A stretch of 64,000 nt of DNA from Phycicoccus avicenniae_A (GCF_050496545.1 NZ_JBNVZV010000019.1:23024-87023), one strand, 5' to 3'; shown: positions 33,836 to 42,349, counted from the first letter of the stretch. The notes: generated by a model from the sequence alone, not told the origin. Made by a program: numbers and translations.

Positions 33836-36800
33836 ACCCGCCTCCCCTCGGGCTGCGCCGGGCACGAGTCCTTGACCTGGCAGGTGCCGCAGACCTCGCG
33901 CGCCGGCAGGGCGGTGAAGGTGGCCGCGGCCATCCCCTCGGCCGTGCGCTCGAGGAGGTCGCGGGCCCACGCCGGGTCCTCGGGGTCGTCGGCGAGCGGC
34001 ACCTGCACCTGCAGGGTCGTCCCCTTGTTGGCGGCCCGGCCGAGCTGGAGCAGCCCGGCTCCGCCGGAGCCCGTGCCGTGCTCGGCGAAGGCGCCGGCCT
34101 CGACGGCCAGCTGGTAGGCCCCGAGCTGGCCGTGGCGGGCGAGGTCGTCCCTGGTGGGCTTGCGGGAGCCGGTCTTGAGGTCGACGACCCGCACTGTGCC
34201 GCCGGGGCCGACCTCGATGCGGTCGACGGTGCCGCCGACGACGGCCCGCCCGAGCGCGACCCGCATCGCCTGCTCGGAGGCGGCCCGCCGCCAGCCCGAC
34301 GCCTCGGCCTCGCGGTGGTAGCTGGCGAGCCGGTCGGTCATCGCGGTGGCTCGCGCGAGGTCGCGGCGGGACAGCCAACCCGGAGGCAACCCGAGCCTGC
34401 CCCAACGCTTCTCGAGCTCTGCGGCGTACGCGGCGGCGTCGGCGTCACCGAGGTCGTGCGCGATCTCGTGCACGAGCGTGCCGATGTCCTGGGCGCCCAT
34501 CGAGGGACCGTCGCCGCCGCTCGCCCGCAGCACCCACTGGAGGCCGCACTGGCCGAAGCGGTCGACCATCGACGGCGAGACGCGGACCGGCACGTCGGCG
34601 GCCCGGCGCGGGCGGTCGTCGGTGGTACCGCGCAGGGCCCACCACTGGCCGGGGTCGGCCCCGGCGACGCCCTCGCGGGCCAGCCGCGCGAGGGTGGTGA
34701 CGGCCGCGCCCCGCGCCGCAGGGTCGGGGTCGAGGAGGGTGCGCCGCAGCTCGCCGACGAGGCCGGGCAACGTCATCGGGCGCGGGACGTCGGTGAACGG
34801 GCGGGCGTCGGGGCGGGGGTCGACGACGTCGAGGTAGGGCGAGGGCTGCTCGTCCTCGCTGCGGACCGCGGTGACGACGAGGCGATGCCTGGGACGGGTG
34901 ACGGCGACGTGGAAGAGACGCGTCTCGTCGTGGCGGACCCGGGCCCGCGCAGCCCTCGGCGTGGTGTCGTGGCCCGTGACGGCGTCGACGAGGTCGGCGG
35001 AGCCGAGGAGCGAGCCGCGCAGGCGCAGGTCGGGCCAGACCCCCTCCTGTACACCGGAGACGACGACGAGGTCCCACTCGAGGCCGGCGGCGGCCGCCGG
35101 GGTGAGCAGGGCCACGGACTCGCCCTGCTCGGAGCGCGCCCCCAGGGTGTCGCCGGCGACGTCCTGCCCCAGGAGGTGGTCGAGGAAGGCGGCCGGGGTG
35201 GAGCCGGGCAGCCGGTCGGCGTAGCGCCCGGCGGCCTCGAAGAGCCCGAGGACGGCGTCGAGGTCGCGGTCGGCGCGCGCACCGGCGGGCCCCCCGGCCA
35301 GCGCGGCCTCCCGCCACGGCCCGGCCAGGCCGGAGGCGCTCCACATCGACCAGAGGACCTCCTCGACGCCGTCGCCGTCGCGCAGCCCCTCGACGGCGGC
35401 GGCGAGGACGCGATGGACCCGGCGGGCGGGCATCGCCTCGGGTCCGACGTGGTCGAGGGCGGCGGGGGTGAGTACGGCCTCGGCGAGCAGGGCGTCGCTG
35501 GGTCGCCCTCCGCCGGAGTCGAGCTCGAGGCGGCGCAACGAGCGCCGGAGGCGGCGCAGCCCCACGGAGTCGGCGCCACCGAGCGGGGAGGTGAGGGCGT
35601 CGACGACGACCTCGGGGTCGAGCTCGTCGGCGCCCGCGAGGAGGTCGAGGGCGCTCGCGAGGAGCGCGAGGAAAGGCCGCACGGCGACCTCGTCGCGCAC
35701 CGGGAGGTCGGCGACGGCGGTGTCGAGCGGGACGCCGGCCGAGCGCAGCGACCGCCGGAGCGTGGCGGTGCGCGAGCCACCGCGCACGATGACCGCCATC
35801 CGCGACCACGGCACCCCCTGGAACAGGTGCGCCTCGCGCAGCAGCCCGGCGACGAACGCCCCCTCCTGCGCAACCGTGCGCAGGAGGTGCGCCTCGGCGC
35901 TTCCGGTCCGGTCGGGGGCGACCGGTGCGGGGGCGCGGTGCGCTGCCCCACCGACGACACCGACGTGCCCGACCACACGAGCAGCAGCCGCGGAGACCGG
36001 TGTGGCGCAACGGTACCCGGTGGTGAGTACGTGGGCGCTCGCGTCCGGCCAGGCGGTGACGAAGAGCCGGGGGTCCGCGCCGCGGAAGGTCTGGGTGGCG
36101 GCGTCCGGGTCGCCGAGGAGCACGAGCGGGACACCCGTCCCTCCGACCACGACCTGGAGCAGCCGCAGCCCGGCGGGCGTCAGCTCCTGGGCGTCGTCGA
36201 CGACCACGAGGCGCAGGCGGCGCCGGAGCCGGTCGAGCGCGGCGTCGTCGGTCTCGAGGAGGTCGGCGGCGGCGGTGAGGATGGCGGCGGGGTCGAACGC
36301 GCCGGGCGCCCCGAGCGCGGTGACGTCCTCGTACTCGCGCAGCACGGCGGCGCCCGCGGTCCACTCGGGGCGGTCGTGGTGGAGGGCGAGCGCCTCGAGG
36401 TCGGCGGGGGTGAGTCCGAGCTCGAGGGCACGCATCAGGAGGTCGCGCAGCTCGGAACGGAAGCCGCGGGTGGGCAGGGCGAGCCGCACCGACTCCGGCC
36501 ACGGGGGCGCGGGGGTGTCGCCGGAGGCGTGCCCGGCGAGGAGCTCGCGGAGGATGACGTCCTGCTCCGGGCCGCTGAGCAGCCGGGGGGTGTCACCACC
36601 CTCGAGCGCGGCGGCCTCGCGGAGCAGGCCGAACCCGAAGGACTGGTGGGTGCGGGCGAGCGGCGTGGTGGTCGTGCCGCCGAGCCGCACGGTGACGACG
36701 TCGCGGAGGCGGGCGGCGGCGAGCCGGGTGGGGGCGAGCAGGAGGCAGGAGTCGGCGGGGAGGCCGTCCTGCACCACCGCGCGGACGACCCGCTCGACCG

Positions 36801-36936
36801 CGACCGTGCTCGTGCCGGTGCCGGGCGCGCCGAGCACCCGGACGACCGGGTCCGTGGCGTCGACCGCCGCCCGCTGTGCCGCATCGAGCTCCGGCACGGC
36901 CGTCGGACCGGGGGCGGGACGACGGAGGACGAGCAC
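33832..36936 (-). CDS. adnA: AdnA: helicase-like subunit with iron-sulfur nuclease domain
   Basis: Partner of AdnB, about 1034 residues. The N-terminal motor has a degraded Walker A: 'LGAPGTGTSTVAVERV' with Thr where the ATP-binding Lys should be (residue 42). The C-terminal RecB-type nuclease has 'GGTVDRIEVGPGGTVRVVDLKTGSRKP' and 'GQLGAYQLAVE'. The iron-sulfur cysteines are one before the nuclease ('RFGQCGLQWVL') and three at the end ('CGTCQVKDSC'), which identifies AdnA. The GTG at 36936 ('VLVLRRPAPG') is a guess; the frame is open to 37047. It is first in the adnA-adnB operon, downstream of the inverted repeat at 37063-37105. Confidence 0.9.
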   Translation of the reverse strand: MLVLRRPAPGPTAVPELDAAQRAAVDATDPVVRVLGAPGTGTSTVAVERVVRAVVQDGLPADSCLLLAPTRLAAARLRDVVTVRLGGTTTTPLARTHQSFGFGLLREAAALEGGDTPRLLSGPEQDVILRELLAGHASGDTPAPPWPESVRLALPTRGFRSELRDLLMRALELGLTPADLEALALHHDRPEWTAGAAVLREYEDVTALGAPGAFDPAAILTAAADLLETDDAALDRLRRRLRLVVVDDAQELTPAGLRLLQVVVGGTGVPLVLLGDPDAATQTFRGADPRLFVTAWPDASAHVLTTGYRCATPVSAAAARVVGHVGVVGGAAHRAPAPVAPDRTGSAEAHLLRTVAQEGAFVAGLLREAHLFQGVPWSRMAVIVRGGSRTATLRRSLRSAGVPLDTAVADLPVRDEVAVRPFLALLASALDLLAGADELDPEVVVDALTSPLGGADSVGLRRLRRSLRRLELDSGGGRPSDALLAEAVLTPAALDHVGPEAMPARRVHRVLAAAVEGLRDGDGVEEVLWSMWSASGLAGPWREAALAGGPAGARADRDLDAVLGLFEAAGRYADRLPGSTPAAFLDHLLGQDVAGDTLGARSEQGESVALLTPAAAAGLEWDLVVVSGVQEGVWPDLRLRGSLLGSADLVDAVTGHDTTPRAARARVRHDETRLFHVAVTRPRHRLVVTAVRSEDEQPSPYLDVVDPRPDARPFTDVPRPMTLPGLVGELRRTLLDPDPAARGAAVTTLARLAREGVAGADPGQWWALRGTTDDRPRRAADVPVRVSPSMVDRFGQCGLQWVLRASGGDGPSMGAQDIGTLVHEIAHDLGDADAAAYAAELEKRWGRLGLPPGWLSRRDLARATAMTDRLASYHREAEASGWRRAASEQAMRVALGRAVVGGTVDRIEVGPGGTVRVVDLKTGSRKPTRDDLARHGQLGAYQLAVEAGAFAEHGTGSGGAGLLQLGRAANKGTTLQVQVPLADDPEDPAWARDLLERTAEGMAAATFTALPAREVCGTCQVKDSCPAQPEGRRV

Positions 36937-37062
36937 GACGCGATTCCACCACGCGGCGGGGACACCCGGCACGACGGCCGGGCGCCGCGCAGCCGGGTCG
37001 AGGTGATGTCGGGCCTTCTCAGGGTCCTCTTTCACCTCGAACCACAAGTCACTGGGCTCGGG

Positions 37063-37105
37063 TCGAGGTATCCGGCCTCCGTCTCGTGACAGCGGGATAC
37101 CTCGA
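37063..37105. repeat. Inverted repeat TCGAGGTATCC upstream of adnA
   Basis: The 11-bp arms TCGAGGTATCC (37063-37073) and its complement (37095-37105) are perfect, with 21 bp between. Two shorter copies of the same core stand nearby: ACCTCGAA at 37034 and TCGAGGT at 36998. The group lies in the presumed adnA promoter region. It could be a repressor site or a footprint of rearrangement. Confidence 0.55.
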
Positions 37106-37111
37106 ACGGGA

Positions 37112-37246
37112 TCAGAGGAGAGCGAAGGTGGCCGGGTCCTCCTCGCCGCAGCGCCAGCTCTGCCCCTGCCCGCCGGCCAGACGTTGCGGCTCCTCGCGCA
37201 ACCCGAAGGCCTGCAGGACCTCGTGCGGCGGCGGGCTCGACGGCAC
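37112..37246 (-). pseudogene. Remnant of a TIGR02569-type kinase-like gene fused to a DUF1810-like tail
   Basis: A 44-codon open frame. Its first part, 'PPHEVLQAFGLREEPQRLAGGQGQSWRCG', matches the normal N-terminus of the actinobacterial TIGR02569 family, which in relatives stands between moeZ and adnA and is some 270 residues long. After 33 residues the match ends and 'GEEDPATFALL' follows. That is nearly the C-terminus of the DUF1810 protein 2.5 kb away ('GEEDPATVALL'), and the DNA shares 21 identical bases (37128-37148 and 39648-39668). It is therefore a truncated gene with a foreign end. GTG at 37246 is the likely old start. Confidence 0.65.
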
Positions 37247-37280
37247 CGGCCCCTGGTGGCAGGGCCCCGCCGGCGCCGGC

Positions 37281-38012
37281 CTAGCTCGCGCCCTCACCGT
37301 GGCTCCCGAGGACGGGGCCGATGCTCGTCAGGTAGGAGAGCGCGGGTTCGAGGCGCGGGACGAGGTCGCTGCGGCTCAGGTACCGCTCCACCGGCACCAG
37401 GACGCTCGTGTCCGTGAAGGCGCTCCCGCTCAGGACGTGCTCCAGCACCCCCGCGCAGGATGCGACCGCGAGGACGCCCTCATCCCATTCCGTGCCCTCA
37501 CGCCGACCGTGGACGACGTCCAGCAACCGCGTCCGAACCCGCCGGCTGGGCTCCGGACGTGGCCGGCGCCTCGGTGGCCGCCACCGAGCCAACGCCCTGG
37601 GCACGTCCTCGGTGAGCCCCGCGGCGGCCAGGTCGGCACCGAGCAGCTCCCAGACGTCGGGGCTCACGGCGTCGACGGAATGGATGACCGGCAGCGGACC
37701 GGTCGCGGCCGCACGAGCCAGGCGCTCCGTCCAGCAGCCGAGCAGCCCCTCTCGCGCCGGCACCGAACCGGTGTCGACCGCGATGCCACCGCCCCCCTCG
37801 TCCCATCGCGCCGCCCCCGACCCGATGACGTCGAGCACGGCAGCGGCGGCGGCCACGACCGGCATCGTCCCTGCGCGCGGTCGCATCCACTGCTCGTCCT
37901 GACCCAGCAGCCAGATGGCCTGCGCGACCAGGAGCTCCCCCACGAAGGGGAGCGTGGCACCGGCGGGCGGTGGGCACAAGGTGGATGTTCTGCGCCGTCC
38001 GGGCAACGTCAC
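37281..38012 (-). CDS. GPP34 (GOLPH3-like) family protein
   Basis: A 243-residue mainly helical protein. 'FVGELLVAQAIWLLGQDEQWM' near the start and 'RRRPRPEPSRRVRTRLLDVVHGRREGTEWDEGVLAVASCAGVLEHVL' near residue 150-200 fit the bacterial GPP34 family, relatives of the eukaryotic PI4P-binding GOLPH3. The bacterial role is not known to me. The GTG at 38012 overlaps the DUF222-HNH stop by 4 bp, so the two share a transcript. A GTG at 37943 would give a shorter form. The match is by pattern only and the N-terminal 25 residues are not family-like. Confidence 0.65.
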   Translation of the reverse strand: MTLPGRRRTSTLCPPPAGATLPFVGELLVAQAIWLLGQDEQWMRPRAGTMPVVAAAAAVLDVIGSGAARWDEGGGGIAVDTGSVPAREGLLGCWTERLARAAATGPLPVIHSVDAVSPDVWELLGADLAAAGLTEDVPRALARWRPPRRRPRPEPSRRVRTRLLDVVHGRREGTEWDEGVLAVASCAGVLEHVLSGSAFTDTSVLVPVERYLSRSDLVPRLEPALSYLTSIGPVLGSHGEGAS

Positions 38013-39475
38013 CCCGCCACGCGGCGCTGACGCTCGGTGCGGTGCTGGGGTTCGGTGGTGCGGACGCGGCCGTTCGGGCCGTGCCAGGTGATGGTGCCGT
38101 CGGGTGACATGACGGGCCGCCAGCGGCCTTGCTGCTTGAAGCGGTGGTGCCGCCGGCACAGGTTCTCGAGGCCGGTGGGCGTGGTTTCGCCGTCGGGCCA
38201 GGCTCGGACGTGGTCGAGGTCGCAGTGTTCGGCGGGCCTCGTGCAGCCCCACATGCGGCAGGTCCCGTCTCTCGTCTTGACGAAGTCGGTGATGGCTTTC
38301 GTGGGCTTGTACGCGCTGGTGGTCAGGGAGGCCAGGGTGCCGGTCTCGGCCTCGAGCACCGCCCTGGCGACGTCCATCGGGAGGAGCCTGAGCAGGTTGG
38401 CCAGGGTGGCGGGGTCGACCCAGCCGAGGTTCGGGAGGTGGGTGCCGGAGACGGCGAACCCGGGGCTGACCTCGGCCATGAGGTCGGCGCGGTCGCTCCA
38501 GTCCTCCTCGGCCGGCTCCTCGACCCAGGAGAGCTCCTCACGGGTCGCAGGGTCGAGGTCGCCGTACCGGGTCTCGACACCGGTGGTGTGGTCGATGAGG
38601 GTGTCGTCGTCGTCCCAGTCGACCCGGAACCGCTCACCCGTGGCCGGCTCCGGAGCCGGACGGTCGGTGACGACCGGCACCCCGAGGGTGACCTGCGCGG
38701 ACACGGTCACGTTCCGCAGCACCAGGTCGGTCAGGGCATCGGCGCGGGACTCCGGCACCGACAGCGAGTCGTCGACCTCGCGGTACTCCCCGGCGAGGGA
38801 CTCCACGGCCGACCACATGGCCGCCGAGGTCGCGGTCGGGAGCGAGGCGAACCACTCCGTCAACCCGTCCGCGCCGGGGCACACCTCCACCCGCCGACCC
38901 GTCTTCGTCAACGCCAAGTGCGCCGCGACCTGGTCCGCCGCCACCCGCGTCGCGACCCGCCGCGCCTCCGACATCACCCGGGCCGGGTCCAGAGAAGCCA
39001 GCCGGGGCGCGAGCTCGGCATCCACCCGCCCGCACGCCTCCACATCCAGACCGGCGCACGCGTCGACGACCTTCTGTGCCGCGATCGTGCCCACCGCGCC
39101 CTCGACCAACAGGTCACGCGTACGAGGGAATCGCTGCCCGAGTACCGCCCCCAACGTCACCTTCCGCCCCGCCACGCCCTCGGTCAGGCCGGCCTCCAGG
39201 CAGAACATCACCCCAGACATCTGGTCCACGAACCCCACCGGGTGCACCCGCTCCGCCGGACCATCCCCCGAGAGCCGCGTCTCGAACCGCGCACCCCACG
39301 CCGCGCTCACCGCCACCAACGCATCAGCCACGTTCGCCAACCCCTGCGCCTCCCCGGCGAGCTCGAACGCGTCCTCCGACGACAACCCGTGACCGGACTC
39401 GACCAGCTCACGACCCAACCGCGCGCACTCCGATCGGAGTGCCGCGATGCGGCTCGAGATCGTCCCCCTGTCCAT
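38009..39475 (-). CDS. DUF222 / 13E12-repeat HNH endonuclease-like protein
   Basis: A 488-residue member of the 13E12-repeat family, present in many near-copies in actinobacterial genomes. Residues about 30-330 are DUF222 ('SSEDAFELAGEAQGLANVADALVAVSAAWGARFE', 'VEGAVGTIAAQKVVDACAGL'). The C-terminal HNH nuclease is 'DGTCRMWGCTRPAEHCDLDHVRAWPDGETTPTGLENLCRRHHRFKQQGRW', with two CxxxxC-type zinc cysteines, the DH, and the HH pair. The ATG at 39475 is 12 bp from a LexA-type box, so DNA damage should induce it. Its end overlaps the GPP34-like gene by 4 bp. Whether the nuclease acts as a homing or defence enzyme is unknown. Confidence 0.92.
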   Translation of the reverse strand: MDRGTISSRIAALRSECARLGRELVESGHGLSSEDAFELAGEAQGLANVADALVAVSAAWGARFETRLSGDGPAERVHPVGFVDQMSGVMFCLEAGLTEGVAGRKVTLGAVLGQRFPRTRDLLVEGAVGTIAAQKVVDACAGLDVEACGRVDAELAPRLASLDPARVMSEARRVATRVAADQVAAHLALTKTGRRVEVCPGADGLTEWFASLPTATSAAMWSAVESLAGEYREVDDSLSVPESRADALTDLVLRNVTVSAQVTLGVPVVTDRPAPEPATGERFRVDWDDDDTLIDHTTGVETRYGDLDPATREELSWVEEPAEEDWSDRADLMAEVSPGFAVSGTHLPNLGWVDPATLANLLRLLPMDVARAVLEAETGTLASLTTSAYKPTKAITDFVKTRDGTCRMWGCTRPAEHCDLDHVRAWPDGETTPTGLENLCRRHHRFKQQGRWRPVMSPDGTITWHGPNGRVRTTEPQHRTERQRRVAG

Positions 39476-39486
39476 GCCTCATCCTA

Positions 39487-39502
39487 CCGAACATCCGTTC
39501 GA
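39487..39502 (-). promoter_or_regulatory. LexA-type SOS box
   Basis: CCGAACATCCGTTCGA matches the actinobacterial SOS consensus TCGAAC-N4-GTTCGA at 11 of 12 defined positions (only the first base differs). It is 11-27 bp upstream of the DUF222-HNH start and on no other gene's side within 130 bp. Several 13E12-family genes in mycobacteria carry such boxes, which supports it. Confidence 0.75.
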
Positions 39503-39625
39503 TCGGCAAGAGTTTCCACAGACCGATTCGACTGCACGACAGACTCTTTGGCCCAGTATCGGGAGCAATTGGACGTCCCCGCCACGACCACCGTCGCGCA
39601 GCCCACGCCGGTCGCCGGGACCGGC

Positions 39626-40057
39626 TCAACCCGCCAGCAGCGCCACCGTGGCCGGGTCCTCCTCGCCGGCGAAGTACTGCTCCAGCACGGCACGGAACGG
39701 CCCGTCCGACCCCTCCCCGGCCGCCTGCGCGAAGAGGGTCATCGAGGAGCGGAGCTTGACCGCGTCGATGCCGCCGAGCACCGCTACGGGGTCCGACCCG
39801 TCCAGAGCGAGCAGCGCCTCGCAGCACTCGACCAGCCGCGGCCCGAGCACCGGGTGCGCCAGGTACGCCCGCGCCTCCCCCAACCCGTCAACTCCGTAGT
39901 GCACCGCGGTCGGGCTGCGCCCCAGCCCGGACACCTGCGGGAACACGAACCACATCCAGTGCGAACGCTTCTCGCCGGCACGCAGCTCGACCAAGGCCGA
40001 CGCGTACGTCCCTCCGGACTCCTGCGCCTCGACGAACCGCGACACGTCAGCCCCCAT
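39626..40057 (-). CDS. DUF1810 family protein
   Basis: A 143-residue cytoplasmic protein of the DUF1810 family ('SRFVEAQESGGTYASALVELRAGEKRSHWMWFVFPQVSGLGRSPTAVHYG', 'LAHPVLGPRLVECCEALLALDG'). The family has a calpastatin-like label in databases but no proven function. The ATG at 40057 lies 14 bp after the moeZ stop on the same strand. Its 3' end is partly copied in the remnant at 37112, where 'GEEDPAT-x-ALL' is repeated with different synonymous codons. Confidence 0.9.
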   Translation of the reverse strand: MGADVSRFVEAQESGGTYASALVELRAGEKRSHWMWFVFPQVSGLGRSPTAVHYGVDGLGEARAYLAHPVLGPRLVECCEALLALDGSDPVAVLGGIDAVKLRSSMTLFAQAAGEGSDGPFRAVLEQYFAGEEDPATVALLAG

Positions 40058-40071
40058 CGACACCCACCGCC

Positions 40072-41256
40072 TCAGTACGTCGGCACCGACGGGTCGACGT
40101 CGCGCGACCACGCGAGGATGCCCCCGGTCACGTCCACCGCATCGATCCCCTTGGCGCGCAACAGGTCCACCGCCTCGGCCGACCGGCCACCGGCCTTGCA
40201 GTGCACGTACACCGTTCCGGCAGAACCCGGCACGTCCTCGCCCGCACGCACGGCGCCGACCGGCAGCAGCACCGACCCCGGGATGGCCGCCACATCCCGC
40301 TCCCCCGGCTCCCGGACATCCAACAGCGTGAACGACGACCCACCGCCGTCCCGCTCCCCCAGCAGCCGCGCCAGCTCGACGACGTCGATGCTCGGCCGGT
40401 TCGGCTCTGCGACAACGGCATCGGAGCCATCGGCGCCACGCTCGGTCGCCCAGCCCAGGGGACGCGACACGTCCGCCCCCGAGCCGCACACCGGGCATCC
40501 CGGGTCGCGCCGCACCGGCACGGCATCCCACGTCTGGCGCAGCGCGTCGTGCACGAGCAGCCGGCCGACGAGCACCTCCCCGACCCCCGTCACCAGCTTG
40601 ACCGCCTCGGTGGCCATCACCGACCCCACCGACGCGCACACCGCCCCGAGCACGCCGCCCACCGCGCACGACGGCACGGCACCGGCCGGCGGCTGCGACG
40701 GGAAGACGCACGCGTAGCAGGGCCCCTCCCCCGCCCACCACACCGAGACCTGCCCGTCGAACCGGTACACGGACCCCCACACGTGCGGCACCCCGAGCCG
40801 GGCGCAGGCGTCACCGACGAGGTAGCGCGTCGGGAAGTTGTCGGCGCCGTCGAGGACGAGGTCGTAGTCGGCGAGCACCGACAGTGCGTTCACCGTGTCG
40901 AGCCGCTCGCGGTGCCGGACGACGACGGTGTCCGGGGAGATCGCCGCCAGCGCCTCCGCGGCGGAGTCGACCTTGTCCCGTCCCACGTCGGCCACCCCGT
41001 GCACGACCTGCCGCTGGAGGTTCGTCGCCTCGACGACGTCGTCGTCGACCACGCCGATCGTCCCCACCCCGGCGGCCGCCAGGTACAGCAGGGCCGGCGA
41101 GCCCAACCCCCCTGCCCCGACCACGAGCACCCGTGCCGCACGCAGCCGGCGTTGGCCGCCGACGCCGAGGTCGGGCAGGAGGAGGTGGCGGGCGAACCGG
41201 GTGCGCTCGGCCGCGGTGAGCTCCGGGCCGGGCGGCACCAGCGGAGGTCGTGCCAT
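40072..41256 (-). CDS. moeZ: Adenylyltransferase/sulfurtransferase MoeZ
   Basis: E1-like enzyme fused to rhodanese; it adenylates and sulfurates small carrier proteins (MoaD, ThiS, CysO types). Of 394 residues the first 270 are a ThiF domain: 'RVLVVGAGGLGSPALLYLAAAGVGTIGVVDDD' binds ATP, 'CYAC' and 'CPVC' hold zinc, and 'CAVGGVLGAVCASVGSVMATEAVK' is the usual core. The C-terminal rhodanese domain ends with the active-site Cys in 'VYVHCKAGGRSAEA'. The ATG at 41256 gives 'MARPPLVPPGPELTAAERTRFARHLLLPDLG'. It probably supplies sulfur to the molybdopterin pathway that needs moaE at 18.4 kb. Confidence 0.95.
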   Translation of the reverse strand: MARPPLVPPGPELTAAERTRFARHLLLPDLGVGGQRRLRAARVLVVGAGGLGSPALLYLAAAGVGTIGVVDDDVVEATNLQRQVVHGVADVGRDKVDSAAEALAAISPDTVVVRHRERLDTVNALSVLADYDLVLDGADNFPTRYLVGDACARLGVPHVWGSVYRFDGQVSVWWAGEGPCYACVFPSQPPAGAVPSCAVGGVLGAVCASVGSVMATEAVKLVTGVGEVLVGRLLVHDALRQTWDAVPVRRDPGCPVCGSGADVSRPLGWATERGADGSDAVVAEPNRPSIDVVELARLLGERDGGGSSFTLLDVREPGERDVAAIPGSVLLPVGAVRAGEDVPGSAGTVYVHCKAGGRSAEAVDLLRAKGIDAVDVTGGILAWSRDVDPSVPTY

Positions 41257-41348
41257 GTCCCGGAACCTAACACCGCGGTGCGTCGCGCCCACCGGTTCAG
41301 GGCTACCCGTCCGTAGGATGACCGGCGACGCCACGAGCCGGAGGACCC

Positions 41349-41972
41349 ATGAGCAGCCCGACCACGACCGCCCGCAGCCCGCGCATGCCCCGCAGCGAGC
41401 GGCGCGCCCAGCTGCTCGAGGCCGCCCAGGCCGTCTTCGTGCAGTCGGGGTACCACTCCGCCGCGATGGACGAGATCGCCGAGCGCGCCGGCGTCTCCAA
41501 GCCGGTGCTCTACCAGCACTTCCCCGGCAAGCTCGACCTCTACCTCGCCCTCCTCGACACGCACTGCGAGACCCTCGAGGACCTCGTGCGCAAGGCGCTC
41601 GAGCACACCGGCGGCGACAACGAGCAGCGGGTGCGCGCCACGGTCGCCGCCTACTTCGACTTCGTCAGCCGCGAGGACGCCGCCTTCCGGATGGTCTTCG
41701 AGTCCGACCTCACGAGCGTGCCCCAAGTCCGGGCCCGCCTCGACGCCGTCGAGCTCGCCTGCGCCGAGGCGATCAGCGAGGTCATCGCCGAGGACACCGG
41801 TGTCGACGACGAGCGCGCCCTCCTCCTCGGCTCGGCCCTGGCCGGCATGGCCCAGGTGGCCGCCCGCCACTGGCTGGCCCAGGACGGCGACATCCCCGAG
41901 GGCGAGGCGGCGCGCATCATCAGCCTGCTCGCCTGGCGCGGGCTCGGGTCCTTCCCGAAGGTCGGCGGCTGA
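41349..41972 (+). CDS. TetR family transcriptional regulator
   Basis: A 207-residue repressor-like protein. The N-terminal DNA-binding domain is 'RRAQLLEAAQAVFVQSGYHSAAMDEIAERAGVSKPVLYQHFPGKLDLYLALLD', a typical TetR helix-turn-helix at residues 20-70. The rest is helical and should bind an unknown ligand ('YFDFVSREDAAFRMVFESDLTSVP'). GGAGGA precedes the ATG at 41349. It is divergent from moeZ with 92 bp between. A DUF3107 gene follows in the same direction; this neighbourhood is conserved in actinobacteria as far as I know. Confidence 0.93.
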   Translation: MSSPTTTARSPRMPRSERRAQLLEAAQAVFVQSGYHSAAMDEIAERAGVSKPVLYQHFPGKLDLYLALLDTHCETLEDLVRKALEHTGGDNEQRVRATVAAYFDFVSREDAAFRMVFESDLTSVPQVRARLDAVELACAEAISEVIAEDTGVDDERALLLGSALAGMAQVAARHWLAQDGDIPEGEAARIISLLAWRGLGSFPKVGG

Positions 41973-42118
41973 GCCGCACGCTGCACCGCACCGCTGAGCC
42001 CTCGGCGAACACGCCCGAGCACCGGAACAGCGACCGGGCGGCGCCCGTTAGCCTGAGCGCGAGATCCCGTCCCCGCCACGGACACCACCGTGGCCCCAGA
42101 ACGAAAGGTGTGTGCCCC

Positions 42119-42349
42119 GTGGAGGTCACCATCGGCGTCCAGAACGTCGCCCGCGAGCTCACCGTCGAGACCGACGCCGACGCCACCGAGGTGGCCGCCG
42201 CCGTCGACGCCGCGCTCGCCTCCCCCGACGCCGTGCTCCGGCTCACCGACACCAAGGGCCGCTCCGTGCTCGTCCCGGGCCGCGCCGTCGCGTGGGTCCA
42301 GGTCGGCGAGTCCGAGAAGGGCAAGGTCGGCTTCGGCGCCACCCCCTGA
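42119..42349 (+). CDS. DUF3107 family protein
   Basis: A 76-residue actinobacterial protein that begins 'VEVTIGVQNVARELTVETDADATEVAAAVDAAL' and ends 'GRAVAWVQVGESEKGKVGFG', which is the complete DUF3107 domain. It has no known function. GTG at 42119 fits the family start; another in-frame GTG three codons earlier would add only MCP. Located 146 bp after the TetR gene with a possible promoter between. Confidence 0.9.
   Translation: MEVTIGVQNVARELTVETDADATEVAAAVDAALASPDAVLRLTDTKGRSVLVPGRAVAWVQVGESEKGKVGFGATP

Noticed and set aside
30647..34117. An 1156-codon plus-strand frame opposite adnB
   Set aside because: Low-complexity shadow; adnB has complete helicase and nuclease motifs.
37128..39668. 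Fresh transposon insertion bounded by 21-bp direct repeats
   Set aside because: The shared bases are within homologous coding ends whose flanking codons differ, and no transposase or inverted ends were seen.
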